NCBI RefSeq assembly: GCF_004006535.1
Contig: NZ_RLIH01000003.1
Coordinates: forward strand, 1-64,000
From: Anaerosphaera multitolerans
GTDB taxonomy: Bacteria > Bacillota > Clostridia > Tissierellales > Peptoniphilaceae
Direction: 5' to 3'
Length of the DNA: 64,000 nucleotides
A program made the translations under genes and the position numbers. How positions within the stretch are numbered: position 1 is the first letter of the stretch; every line of letters begins with the position of its first letter. Shown here in pieces: positions 18,518 through 26,806 of this stretch. The notes below the pieces were generated by a model, which had not been told where the DNA came from, made no database searches, and was given only the letters and a program-made list of their open reading frames with translations.

Positions 18518-20281
18518 CTATCTAATCAATTCTCTTGTGACATTATATAACCATTTTCTCTCATCGCTATTTAAAGAAGGAGAAATCTTTTCATAAACTT
18601 TTTTATGATAATCGTTTAGAGCAGCAATTTCATAGTTATCTAGTAATTTCATATCAATAGCTTCTATGTCTATTGGAGCAAAAGAGAGAACATTAAATTT
18701 ATAAAAAACATCATTTCCCACTGTAGTATCTTCTACTATTTCATAGACATTTTCTATTCTAATTCCATACTTTCCCTCTTTATAAACACCAGGCTCGTTT
18801 GTTACAATCATACCGGGTTCAAGAGATTTTTCTGTACTTCTAGGACTTATAGAAGGTGGTGATTCATGTACGTTTAAAAAATATCCCACTCCATGGCCTG
18901 TTCCACTTTTATAATCTAAATTGTTTTTCCAAAGATTGTACCTTGCTAATATATCTAAATCTCTACCGGATGTACCCTTTAAAAACTTACAAGTACTTAA
19001 CATAAAATGCGACTTTAATGTATATGTGAAATCTTCTATCTCCTCTTCAGTCAAAGAACCCATTACAATTGTCCTAGTAATATCAGTAGTACCATCTAAA
19101 TACTGGCCTCCCGAATCCACTAAAAGAAATCCTCTTTCTTCAATTATTAAGCTATTTTCATTATTTGCACTATAGTGCATCATAGCTCCGTTTTTCCCAT
19201 AGGCTGAAATAGTTTCAAAGCTGTCTTCAATATAATATTTCTGCTGTTTTCTGAATTCTTGAAGTTTTAAAGCGGCATCATATTCATTTATCTTCTTCAG
19301 TTTAACAGTATTTTTAAGCCAGTATATAAATTTAGTAAGTGCAACTCCATCTTTAATATAGGCATTTTTTTGATTTTCAAGTTCAACAGCATTTTTTATT
19401 GATTTTAAATCCTCTGTTATATTATTTCCATAAACAAAATTGTTAGAGTTGTTAATGCTGCCAAATAGTTTAACACTAACCTTATTTTTATCTATATAAA
19501 ATTTTTTATTATTATATTTTCCCAAGTAGTTGAAAATTTCGTCATATTCATAAATGTAACAAATCTTATTTAAATATTCATAAGTTTTCTGTTCTAATTT
19601 TTCTTTATTTATAAATAGAACTACACTCTCTTCTTCAATGATTAAATACGAATATACAAAAGGACAATATTTAATATCACTTCCCCTTATATTTAAAGTC
19701 CAAGCAATATCATCTAGTGATGAAATTACAGTTATATTTGCGTTATAATAGTTTAACTTATTTCTAATTAAAGAAATCTTTTCAAGAGAAGATTTTCCGT
19801 TAAATTTAAAATCATGAATGTAAACTTTCCCATTGGGCAATTCTGGTCTATTCTCCCATATATTATCAATTAAATCTATGTCCTTTATGAATATAGATTT
19901 TTCTTCTAAAGTATGTTTTAGTTTTTCATAGGATTTTACCATAAAATATTCCCCATTTAAACCTACAAGATCATTTGATTTTAAATTTTCTGATAACCAT
20001 TCTATATAAGTTGGGGTTCCTTCTATTCCCATCTTCATTAACTTAAATCCGCTTTCTTTAATTTCTGATTCAGCTTGAATAAAATATCTTCCATCAGTCC
20101 ATAAAAAAGCTTGATTCTCAGTAACAACCGCAGTTCCTGCAGAGCCTGTGAAATTTGTAATAAATTCCCTTTCTTTAAAATGATTATGCAAGTACTCAGA
20201 ACCATGAGGATCTGATGTAGGTATTATATAACAATCAATATTTTCCTTTTTCATTTCAGATCTTAATCTTTGTAAAATCAT
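18518..20281 (-). CDS. M24B Xaa-Pro aminopeptidase (aminopeptidase P)
   Basis: A 587-residue cytosolic peptidase of the long eukaryote-like aminopeptidase P form: creatinase-like N-terminal domain with IPTSDPHGSEY, middle domain, M24 catalytic domain and a short C-terminal extension (ERKWLYNVTRELIR). Metal-binding residues appear in DSGGQYLDGTTDITRT (two Asp), GTGHGVG (His) and NEPGVY (Glu). It removes N-terminal residues preceding proline. It lies just upstream of uvrC; RBS is AAGGAG. Confidence 0.9.
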   Translation of the reverse strand: MILQRLRSEMKKENIDCYIIPTSDPHGSEYLHNHFKEREFITNFTGSAGTAVVTENQAFLWTDGRYFIQAESEIKESGFKLMKMGIEGTPTYIEWLSENLKSNDLVGLNGEYFMVKSYEKLKHTLEEKSIFIKDIDLIDNIWENRPELPNGKVYIHDFKFNGKSSLEKISLIRNKLNYYNANITVISSLDDIAWTLNIRGSDIKYCPFVYSYLIIEEESVVLFINKEKLEQKTYEYLNKICYIYEYDEIFNYLGKYNNKKFYIDKNKVSVKLFGSINNSNNFVYGNNITEDLKSIKNAVELENQKNAYIKDGVALTKFIYWLKNTVKLKKINEYDAALKLQEFRKQQKYYIEDSFETISAYGKNGAMMHYSANNENSLIIEERGFLLVDSGGQYLDGTTDITRTIVMGSLTEEEIEDFTYTLKSHFMLSTCKFLKGTSGRDLDILARYNLWKNNLDYKSGTGHGVGYFLNVHESPPSISPRSTEKSLEPGMIVTNEPGVYKEGKYGIRIENVYEIVEDTTVGNDVFYKFNVLSFAPIDIEAIDMKLLDNYEIAALNDYHKKVYEKISPSLNSDERKWLYNVTRELIR

Positions 20282-20305
20282 AATATCTCCTTAAAAAAGA
20301 AGATG

Positions 20306-20893
20306 CTACATAGCATCTTCATAATAATTTTTTATAATTTTTAATTTTTCATTATCGTATTTTTTAAATGCTATTTTTGATGTATATACATCATTATAAC
20401 ACTTCCAATACCCACTTAACTTACATTTTTTATCTTTATATGAAAAATCTTTTACATCCTTTAAAGGGTATCCTAAAAAAACTCCAATTTCATTTGGACA
20501 ACTGTTTAATATCTTAAAATTATTTTTTAAAATATTGAAATATTCATCTAAATTACCTTTTCCTCCATAATTTAAATTTATTAAGTATTCCTTTATCTCA
20601 GTATTTTTCAAATGATTCTTTAAAAGATTTTCATTAAAAAAATAAACTAAAATAGAATTTTTAAAAATTTTTAATTCAATAAAAGATAAATTTATAATTT
20701 TACTTAAATTAGCACTATTCCTAGTCCAAACATCTTTTAAATTTCGTTTTGAATTACATATGTTAATCATCGTTCCGACTTTTAATCCCGAAGTAGTAGG
20801 AGATGTTAAAAACCTCAAAAAAGCTATTAAATAATTATAGTCGTCATATAATTCTATATAGTTATAAAACTTTAAAAACTCCTCCTTATACAT
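20306..20893 (-). CDS. DUF3793 family protein linked to flavodoxin
   Basis: A 195-residue protein matching the DUF3793 family in its key features: an early TSPTTSGLKVGTMINI segment, then NEIGVFLGYPLKDV and CKLSGYWKCYND near the C-terminus. The function of the family is unknown, but it is often found beside flavodoxin genes in anaerobes. Here it starts 5 bases after the flavodoxin stop and shares its transcript. The Fur-like site upstream of the pair suggests an iron-related role, which is inference. Confidence 0.72.
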   Translation of the reverse strand: MYKEEFLKFYNYIELYDDYNYLIAFLRFLTSPTTSGLKVGTMINICNSKRNLKDVWTRNSANLSKIINLSFIELKIFKNSILVYFFNENLLKNHLKNTEIKEYLINLNYGGKGNLDEYFNILKNNFKILNSCPNEIGVFLGYPLKDVKDFSYKDKKCKLSGYWKCYNDVYTSKIAFKKYDNEKLKIIKNYYEDAM

Positions 20894-20898
20894 AACTA

Positions 20899-21327
20899 TT
20901 ATGCTCTAGCTAACTCTCTTCCCAATGACTCACATTCTTCAATTGCATCATCGTCAGGATTATCATAAGCTGCAAAACCATCAGCTACTAACTTACACCC
21001 TGTATCTTCAATTTCTTCTTGCCACAATTTCATCCATTCTCCATCGGCCCATTCATAAGAACCAAATATCAAAACATTTTTACCTGACAAAAGCGGATTA
21101 ACTAAATCCATATAAGGTCTCATTTCCGTTTCCTCAAGCTCCTCTGCTCCCATAGCTGGACAGCCAAACGCCAAATGTTCAACATCTTTAACATCATTTT
21201 CAGTTGCTGATCCTACCGGAATTATCCTCACCTCTGCACCGGCATCCTCTGCTCCTTTTGCAATTGCACTAGCCATTGCTTCAGTATTACCTGTACCACT
21301 CCAATATATTACATTAACTTTATTCAT
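20899..21327 (-). CDS. Short-chain flavodoxin
   Basis: A 142-residue FMN-binding electron carrier. The phosphate-binding loop is WSGTGNTEAMA (residues 9-19), and the acidic loops with the aromatic residues that sandwich FMN (GSYEWADGEW, residues 93-102) are present. In anaerobes it replaces ferredoxin when iron is scarce, and PFOR (nifJ, this window) is a likely electron donor. It heads a two-gene operon with the DUF3793 gene. A Fur-box-like sequence overlaps its promoter region. Confidence 0.93.
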   Translation of the reverse strand: MNKVNVIYWSGTGNTEAMASAIAKGAEDAGAEVRIIPVGSATENDVKDVEHLAFGCPAMGAEELEETEMRPYMDLVNPLLSGKNVLIFGSYEWADGEWMKLWQEEIEDTGCKLVADGFAAYDNPDDDAIEECESLGRELARA

Positions 21328-21340
21328 AACTTCCTCCTTT

Positions 21341-21359
21341 GATATTGATTATCATTTAT
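21341..21359. promoter_or_regulatory. Fur-box-like operator before flavodoxin
   Basis: The minus strand matches the 19-base Fur consensus (GATAATGATAATCATTATC) at 15 positions, including the whole central TGATAATCA. It lies just downstream of a flavodoxin -10 hexamer (TATAAT, minus strand, 21366-21371) and upstream of the RBS, a geometry expected for repression when iron is plentiful. The regulator gene is not in the window. Confidence 0.62.
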
Positions 21360-21437
21360 ATTTTAATTATAATAGTTTATAGGAATTATTTTTCTATAAA
21401 ATTACTATATTAATTTATAAATTGTAAAGGAGAAAAA

Positions 21438-22064
21438 ATGTATAATCATTTAATATTAGTTACAAATATTAATCCATTGAATCTATCAACCGCCTTAAAA
21501 TTATATGAAGAAAAAATACAAAAAAATATAATAACAAAAAATAATATTAAAAACTACTTACATAATTTAAATATTTTTACTTATACCTATTATCTAATTA
21601 CTTATAATAAAAATTTGGAAGAATTGGCAAAAGAAAATGACCACTTATTAAAAAACGAAGACAATATTAACATTTTAATAGAGTTAGGTAAAACTATGAT
21701 TAAAAAATATTCAGATAGTTTAACTTCAATGGTTAAAATTAGTAAGAATTCAATAATTAAAAAGGCTTTAGAGTTTGTAAATAAAAACTATTATAATAAA
21801 ATCACCTTAAAAGAAATTGCAAATAGCTTGCATGTATCAAAAAATTATTTATGTTATTTATTTAAAAAGAAAACCGGTTATAGATTTTGTGAATATGTAA
21901 ATATTTTAAGAATAAATAGGGCTAAGAAATTAATAGTAGAATCTCAAAAGAATTTTGACTATATTTCCTTTGACTGTGGTTTTGCTTCACAATCTCATTT
22001 TTCTAGTACTTTTAAAAAATATACCGGGATAACACCTAGCGAATATAAAAATAGTAAAAAATAA
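21438..22064 (+). CDS. AraC-family transcriptional regulator
   Basis: A 208-residue regulator divergent from the flavodoxin operon. The C-terminal half (residues about 107-205) is a complete double helix-turn-helix AraC domain, with KITLKEIANSLHVSKNYLCYLFKK and the signature ending in FKKYTGITPSEYK. The N-terminal 100 residues are lysine- and asparagine-rich and match no sensor domain that I recognise. The shared intergenic region suggests it controls flavodoxin and itself; the signal is unknown. RBS is AAGGAG. Confidence 0.85.
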   Translation: MYNHLILVTNINPLNLSTALKLYEEKIQKNIITKNNIKNYLHNLNIFTYTYYLITYNKNLEELAKENDHLLKNEDNINILIELGKTMIKKYSDSLTSMVKISKNSIIKKALEFVNKNYYNKITLKEIANSLHVSKNYLCYLFKKKTGYRFCEYVNILRINRAKKLIVESQKNFDYISFDCGFASQSHFSSTFKKYTGITPSEYKNSKK

Positions 22065-22104
22065 AAATATATATTTAATCTTAAATGAATTAAAGTTTCC
22101 CACT

Positions 22105-22134
22105 AAAAAAAGTCCATACAATATGGACTTTTTT
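22105..22134. terminator. Bidirectional terminator between araC-like gene and spoVG
   Basis: A 13-bp perfect stem flanked by A6 and T6 runs, with a 3-base loop, lies between two convergent genes. Confidence 0.85.
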
Positions 22135-22147
22135 GATTATCCAAATA

Positions 22148-22441
22148 TCATCCCTGAACAGGTTCTGTCTCCTGTGTTTCAGGTTCATTGATAATTTCCT
22201 CGTATTTAGCGAAAACTGCATCCTCTACTTTTTTTCTTGCATCTGAATTAATAGGATGTGCAATATCTCTAAATTCTCCATTTGGCAGCTTTCTACTTGG
22301 CATAGCTATAAATAATGATTCTGCTCCTTCAATAATCTTAATGTCGTGTATAACTATCTCCTCATCAAAAGTCACTGAAACTATAGCTTTCATTTTTCCT
22401 TCGTCAGGTAATTTCCTGATTCTTACGTCTGTAATTTTCAC
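22148..22441 (-). CDS. spoVG: Septation/RNA-binding regulator SpoVG
   Basis: A 97-residue protein with the whole SpoVG core: [10 protein letters not shown] at the start, [21 protein letters not shown], and [21 protein letters not shown] (partly quoted). SpoVG binds nucleic acid and influences septation, capsule and virulence traits in Bacillota, including species that do not sporulate. The start is GTG with AGGGGTGAG upstream. It is transcribed alone, divergently from murC. Confidence 0.94.
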   Translation of the reverse strand: MKITDVRIRKLPDEGKMKAIVSVTFDEEIVIHDIKIIEGAESLFIAMPSRKLPNGEFRDIAHPINSDARKKVEDAVFAKYEEIINEPETQETEPVQG

Positions 22442-22544
22442 TTAATACTCACCCCTTCTGTTTATTATACTATAAGAATGACGTAAAATATATAAAAGTT
22501 AAATAATTAACGTATTTTATATGTTTAATTTTTTTCTGAAATAG

Positions 22545-22553
22545 TGTTATAAT
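22545..22553 (+). promoter_or_regulatory. Extended -10 promoter of murC
   Basis: TGTTATAAT, a perfect extended -10 element, lies 28 bases before the murC start codon. Confidence 0.6.
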
Positions 22554-22580
22554 TAATCTGTTAATATACGGGAGGTCAAC

Positions 22581-23966
22581 ATGTTTAATTTTAATATAGA
22601 TAAAAACAAGTATAAACACATCCACTTTATCGGTATTGGCGGTATATCTATGAGTGGTTTAGCGGAAATAATGTTAAAGGAAGGATTTATTGTTTCAGGA
22701 TCTGATTCAAAAAAAAGTAAAATAATTGAAAAATTAAAAACAGATGGAGCAAAAATATTTAATACCCACTCCCCTAGCAATATTGAGGGAGCAGATTTAA
22801 TAGTTTTTACAGATGCCATCAGTCTTGATAATATTGAACTAGATGCAGCTATTAAATCAAAGGTTGATATTATAGATAGAGCTTCTTTTTTAGGGGCATT
22901 AATGAAGAACTATGAATCATCTATTGCCGTATCCGGTACTCATGGTAAAACTTCAACTACTTCAATGATTAGTGAAATAATTAAAAATATAGACTTAAAT
23001 CCCACTATTTTATTAGGAGGACAATTGGATGGTATTAATGGAAATGTAAAAATAGGAGATAAAAAACTTTTCCTAACAGAAGCTTGTGAGTACAAAGCTA
23101 ATGTTCTAAAATATTATCCAACAACTGCTATTATTTTAAATATAGATGAAGATCATTTAGACTATTTTGATAATATTGAACATATTATAAATACCTTTAA
23201 AAAATATGCAGAAAATCTATCTGAGAAAGATAAGTTAATTTTAAATATTGATGATGAAAATACAAATTCTTTAAATAGTTTAAAGAATTGTAATATTATA
23301 ACTTTTGGAATTAATAATCAAGCGAACTATAGAGCTAAAAATATCCTGTATAATAACGGATATCCTAGTTATGATTTATACTACAATGATGAATTTGTTG
23401 ATAATATTAATTTAGCAGTTATGGGAACTCATAATATCTATAATTCTTTAGCAGCAATAACAGCTACTGTAGAAAATGGAATTTCTTTTGAGGAAGCTAA
23501 AAAGGGTATAGAAATTTATACCGGCGTTCATAGAAGATTAGAGTATAAAGGCGTTTATAACGGTGCCATAATAAAAGATGACTATGCTCATCATCCTACG
23601 GAAATAAAAGCTACATTAAATGCAATTAGAAAAGGCGTGCAAGGAAAATTATATTGTATTTTTCAACCTCATACTTTTACAAGAACTAAACTTTTACTAG
23701 ACAGCTTCTCAAAATCTTTCAATGATGCTGATATAACTATAATTACAGATATCTATGCTGCTAGAGAAAAAGACTATGGAGATATTCACTCAAGGACACT
23801 TTATGAAGCTATTAATACAAATGGAAATAAAAGCATATATATTGATAACTTTGAAGATATTGTCAATTACTTAAAAGAAAACATTAAAGAAGGTGACATT
23901 GTAGTTACAATGGGAGCAGGTGACGTCTATAGAATTGGAGATATGTTACTTGAATCTTCTAAATGA
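22581..23966 (+). CDS. murC: UDP-N-acetylmuramate--L-alanine ligase
   Basis: A 461-residue Mur ligase that adds L-alanine to UDP-MurNAc. The N-terminal UDP-binding motif is HFIGIGGISMSGLAEI (residues 14-29), the ATP-binding loop is SGTHGKTSTTS (about residue 112), and the C-terminal domain has DDYAHHPTEIKAT. Full length for the family. RBS is GGGAGG. It is monocistronic and ends at a hairpin terminator. Confidence 0.96.
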   Translation: MFNFNIDKNKYKHIHFIGIGGISMSGLAEIMLKEGFIVSGSDSKKSKIIEKLKTDGAKIFNTHSPSNIEGADLIVFTDAISLDNIELDAAIKSKVDIIDRASFLGALMKNYESSIAVSGTHGKTSTTSMISEIIKNIDLNPTILLGGQLDGINGNVKIGDKKLFLTEACEYKANVLKYYPTTAIILNIDEDHLDYFDNIEHIINTFKKYAENLSEKDKLILNIDDENTNSLNSLKNCNIITFGINNQANYRAKNILYNNGYPSYDLYYNDEFVDNINLAVMGTHNIYNSLAAITATVENGISFEEAKKGIEIYTGVHRRLEYKGVYNGAIIKDDYAHHPTEIKATLNAIRKGVQGKLYCIFQPHTFTRTKLLLDSFSKSFNDADITIITDIYAAREKDYGDIHSRTLYEAINTNGNKSIYIDNFEDIVNYLKENIKEGDIVVTMGAGDVYRIGDMLLESSK

Positions 23967-23973
23967 CTTTAAA

Positions 23974-23998
23974 AAGAGGACCTCTATAGGGTCCTCTT
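23974..23998. terminator. Terminator between murC and the DUF6648-like gene
   Basis: A 9-bp stem (AAGAGGACC with GGTCCTCTT) with a 7-base loop lies between convergent genes. Its best T-tract is in the minus direction (TTTTT). Confidence 0.7.
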
Positions 23999-24002
23999 AA
24001 TC

Positions 24003-24554
24003 TTAATACTTTTCATTAATATACTCTTCAATTAAGGAAGTTTTTATTTCATCATCAAATATTTTCTTTTCTTTTAAAACATTAAGAAGCCAATCGGCCT
24101 TTGAATGAAAAATAGCTTCCCTCTTATCTATAAGTACTATTTCATATAAACTATTTTTTAAAAAATTAGAATCACATTTTATATAATAACTTTGAATATT
24201 TGTAAAATTCTGAAGTTCCAAAATAGTCAAAACACTTTCATCTTTTTTTTGGTAATATTTATTACCAAGATTTAAATAGTAATTATAGTACCTAGAACGT
24301 TTTTTAGTGTTTTTTACTTCCTTTGCCAACATCTTATAATATTTTGCTAATCCGTTAAAATACTGATAATTGTAAATGCCCTTTTCAAAGGAGTCAATTC
24401 GTAAAAAAGGTCTAGCATTTACCGAATTAAAATAATCAAAGTTATATTTTAAAAATTCACCTTTTGTAATGTCTCCCTTACTATATTTTTCAATTAGATA
24501 AGATCGACGTTTAAAAAAATCTTCGAAAAAATTTGCTTTACTTACGTAGTTCAC
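24003..24554 (-). CDS. Conserved clostridial protein of unknown function (DUF6648-like)
   Basis: A 183-residue soluble protein, rich in Tyr, Lys and Asn, with no signal peptide or membrane segment. The N-terminal pattern (FFEDFFKRRSYLIEKYSKG, then FLRIDSFEKGIYNYQYFNGLAKYY) recalls a clostridial family of unknown function that I remember as DUF6648; I cannot confirm the number. It ends an operon after a P-loop protein and a tiny membrane peptide. GTG at 24554 or TTG at 24557 are both possible starts; AGGGTG precedes them. Confidence 0.6.
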   Translation of the reverse strand: MNYVSKANFFEDFFKRRSYLIEKYSKGDITKGEFLKYNFDYFNSVNARPFLRIDSFEKGIYNYQYFNGLAKYYKMLAKEVKNTKKRSRYYNYYLNLGNKYYQKKDESVLTILELQNFTNIQSYYIKCDSNFLKNSLYEIVLIDKREAIFHSKADWLLNVLKEKKIFDDEIKTSLIEEYINEKY

Positions 24555-24569
24555 CAATGCACCCTAATT

Positions 24570-24653
24570 CTAATAAATCAATTGCAATATAACAGGTACA
24601 ACCATAGTAAGTACCAATATTGCAGCTATTACTCTAATAGTTTTTTTATTCAA
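24570..24653 (-). CDS. Putative 27-residue single-span membrane peptide
   Basis: A short frame between the P-loop gene and the unknown gene encodes a peptide starting NKKTIRVIAAILVLTMVV: a basic N-terminus followed by an uninterrupted hydrophobic helix to the end. The TTG start has AAGGTG six bases upstream. Size and layout recall the Prli42-type mini-membrane proteins of Bacillota, but similarity is too weak to name it. It fits exactly in the otherwise odd gap of the operon. Confidence 0.5.
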   Translation of the reverse strand: MNKKTIRVIAAILVLTMVVPVILQLIY

Positions 24654-24663
24654 CAAAATCACC

Positions 24664-25089
24664 TTATTGTGGAGTTACTTCTATGGCATGCTCTTTTAAT
24701 GACTCTGGCATGTCCTCTAAAAGATAGTTAACATTTATATAAATCTCTCTATTTTCAGCTTCTTCAACTTTATCAAGTTTATTCTTAATATATTCAAGAT
24801 CTTCAATATTTAATTTTAAAACTTTGTAAATACCATCAATATAAATTTTTTGAAGATCGTAATCCATAGCCATTAAGCCACAGATAAAACCATAGAAAGA
24901 TTCAACATCATCTAAAATATAATCTGTTGCATTAATTAGTCTTACATTGTAGTCTAGACTAAAGATGTGGTCATCATCAACCTCTACAAATGCAATATTA
25001 CCATTACCGCTCTTATAATCTGCATTAGCATTATCAATTAACCATCTAGTTTTTCCTGCACCTTTAGCCCCTAAAATATACTTAATCAT
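24664..25089 (-). CDS. Small P-loop protein of unknown function
   Basis: A 141-residue protein with an N-terminal Walker A motif (GAKGAGKT, residues 7-14) and a Walker B-like IYIDGIYK near residue 82. It is too small to be a full motor or kinase and has only the core of a P-loop fold. Relatives in Clostridia carry vague ATPase labels. It overlaps the radical SAM gene by 4 bases (ATGA) and is clearly co-translated with it. Confidence 0.6.
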   Translation of the reverse strand: MIKYILGAKGAGKTRWLIDNANADYKSGNGNIAFVEVDDDHIFSLDYNVRLINATDYILDDVESFYGFICGLMAMDYDLQKIYIDGIYKVLKLNIEDLEYIKNKLDKVEEAENREIYINVNYLLEDMPESLKEHAIEVTPQ

Positions 25090-25997
25090 ACTATCAAATC
25101 CTTTCTCATATATTGTCCCTGATAGAAATTATTTTCTTGCATTTTATTTAGAATACTATCTCTTATCTTCCACCAAGAGGTATTCCAATTACAAAATAAA
25201 CTATTTTCTTCAGGTGCTCTACCAATAATCCTTTGAATAACTATTTTGTTATCCAAATGTTGTAAAAATTTTATTACTCTATCCTCATATTCATTTAATG
25301 AAATAAGATTTATTTTATCCTCTTCATATAATTTTCCTAATTCAGTACCCTTTAAAATATAGAGCGCATGAATTTTAACTTCTTCAACACTTAAAGCGTT
25401 TAAAATATGAGCAGTTTCAATTGTATCTAATTCATCATCATAAGGCAAGTTTAAAATAACATGTACGCATACTCTGATACCTCTTTTATGAATTCTTAAA
25501 ACCGCGTCTATAAATTCCGCTAACCCATGACCCCTGTTAATCTTTTTTAGAGTTCTATAGTTAGCTGTTTGTAATCCCAATTCTATAGTTACCATATATT
25601 TCTCATTGACTTCTTCTAAAAAATCTAAAAACTTATCCGGAAGGCAATCGGGTCTAGTAGAAATTGAAATTCCAACTATATCTTCTATAAAACACTCCTC
25701 AATATTAGCTTTAAAAGCGTTGAAATCAATATAAGTATTAGTAAAATTTTGAAAATATGCTATGAATTTTTTAGCATTATATTTGTTTTTAATTAATTCT
25801 TTATTATTTAATAGTTGTTCTTCTATAGTACCAAAACTATTTTCAAAGCTTCCACCCTCTTCACCACAAAAACTACAACCCCCATAGCCTAATTTACCAT
25901 CTCTGTTTGGACAGGTTAAGTTTAACTTAATGGGAAGCTTATACACTTTTTCATTAAAAACTTCTTTTAAATAATCTGAATATTTTCTATATATCAT
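25086..25997 (-). CDS. TIGR01212-family radical SAM protein
   Basis: A 303-residue protein like Escherichia coli YhcC. The cluster-binding motif is spaced CPNRDGKLGYGGCSFC (residues 29-44), and IDAVLRIHKRGIRVCVHVILNLPYD marks the radical SAM/Elp3-like fold. The family acts on an unknown, probably tRNA or small-molecule substrate. Overlaps of 4 bases at both ends place it in an operon with bcp upstream and the P-loop gene downstream. Confidence 0.85.
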   Translation of the reverse strand: MIYRKYSDYLKEVFNEKVYKLPIKLNLTCPNRDGKLGYGGCSFCGEEGGSFENSFGTIEEQLLNNKELIKNKYNAKKFIAYFQNFTNTYIDFNAFKANIEECFIEDIVGISISTRPDCLPDKFLDFLEEVNEKYMVTIELGLQTANYRTLKKINRGHGLAEFIDAVLRIHKRGIRVCVHVILNLPYDDELDTIETAHILNALSVEEVKIHALYILKGTELGKLYEEDKINLISLNEYEDRVIKFLQHLDNKIVIQRIIGRAPEENSLFCNWNTSWWKIRDSILNKMQENNFYQGQYMRKDLIV

Positions 25998-26446
25998 AAA
26001 CTTTTAATAAATTCCAATACTTCCAGAGCATGATCCCTAGCCTTAACATCTCGATATTCCTTTATAAGATTTCCTTCCTTATCAAAGATAAAAGTAGATC
26101 TCACAGTCTTTATAACATCTTTTCCATACATTTTAGCAGGTTTTAGTACTTCAAAATTATTATGAACTTCTCTTTCTGTATCAGAAAGTAATTCAAATGG
26201 TATATTCTCTTTTTCTTTAAACCTATTGTGGCTGGCAATTGAATCCTTACTAATACCTACAATTTCAGCCCCAGCTTTTTTAAATTCAGAATAATTTTCT
26301 GAAAATTGATTAGCCTCTAAGGTGCAACCACTAGTATTATCCTTTGGATAAAAATATAATACTAGGTATTTTCCTTTATAGTCGTCTAAACTTACATTTT
26401 TACCACTAGTAGAAGGTAAATTAAAGTTAGTATTCAATAAAATCAC
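25994..26446 (-). CDS. bcp: Thioredoxin-dependent peroxiredoxin, Bcp/PrxQ type
   Basis: A 150-residue peroxidase that reduces hydrogen peroxide and organic peroxides. The peroxidatic cysteine lies in YPKDNTSGCTLEA (about residue 41); the residue five positions on that would be the resolving Cys in many PrxQ proteins is not cysteine, so it may be a one-Cys form. Overlaps its neighbours by 4 bases on both sides. A likely oxygen-defence role fits an anaerobe. Confidence 0.92.
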   Translation of the reverse strand: MILLNTNFNLPSTSGKNVSLDDYKGKYLVLYFYPKDNTSGCTLEANQFSENYSEFKKAGAEIVGISKDSIASHNRFKEKENIPFELLSDTEREVHNNFEVLKPAKMYGKDVIKTVRSTFIFDKEGNLIKEYRDVKARDHALEVLEFIKSL

Positions 26447-26793
26447 TCTTTCTCTAAAAATAAATTTTCAAATTCTTCAGAAACTTCATCAAATAATCTT
26501 TCATCTTCAATTACATTTAATTCAATTTCATTATTGTCAAGTTCTACAAAATCATAAAGTAATACTTCATCGCCTTCTTCATCTTCCGCAGGAACTAATG
26601 CTATATAAGACCTATCTTCATAGTCAAATATACCTAGTATAATGCACTCTAGCTCTGTATCATCCTCTAAAGTCAGTACAATAGTTTCAAATTCTTCATC
26701 GATGTGATTATCATCGTGATTATGTTCACAACAACTATGGTCATGATTGTGATTGTGATCGTGTTCATGATTACAATTGGATTTATTATTCAT
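26443..26793 (-). CDS. DUF1292 protein with His-rich N-terminus
   Basis: A 116-residue acidic protein. Residues about 40-105 match the DUF1292 family (IVLTLEDDTELECIILGIF, then YIALVPAEDEEGDEVLLY), whose function is unknown. Residues 8-31 contain eleven histidines mixed with Asp, Asn and two adjacent cysteines, a pattern known from nickel, zinc or cobalt storage and delivery proteins. Metal binding is inference. It is the first gene of the operon with bcp. Confidence 0.8.
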   Translation of the reverse strand: MNNKSNCNHEHDHNHNHDHSCCEHNHDDNHIDEEFETIVLTLEDDTELECIILGIFDYEDRSYIALVPAEDEEGDEVLLYDFVELDNNEIELNVIEDERLFDEVSEEFENLFLEKE

Positions 26794-26806
26794 AATATCC
26801 TCCTAT

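Noticed and set aside
22148-22441. spoVG as proof of sporulation
   Set aside because: SpoVG also occurs widely in non-spore-formers and no sporulation-specific gene is present here.
23974-24002. Short repeats near operon ends as CRISPR or mobile element
   Set aside because: All are single hairpins with terminator features. No array of repeats and spacers, transposase, integrase or target duplication was seen anywhere in the window.
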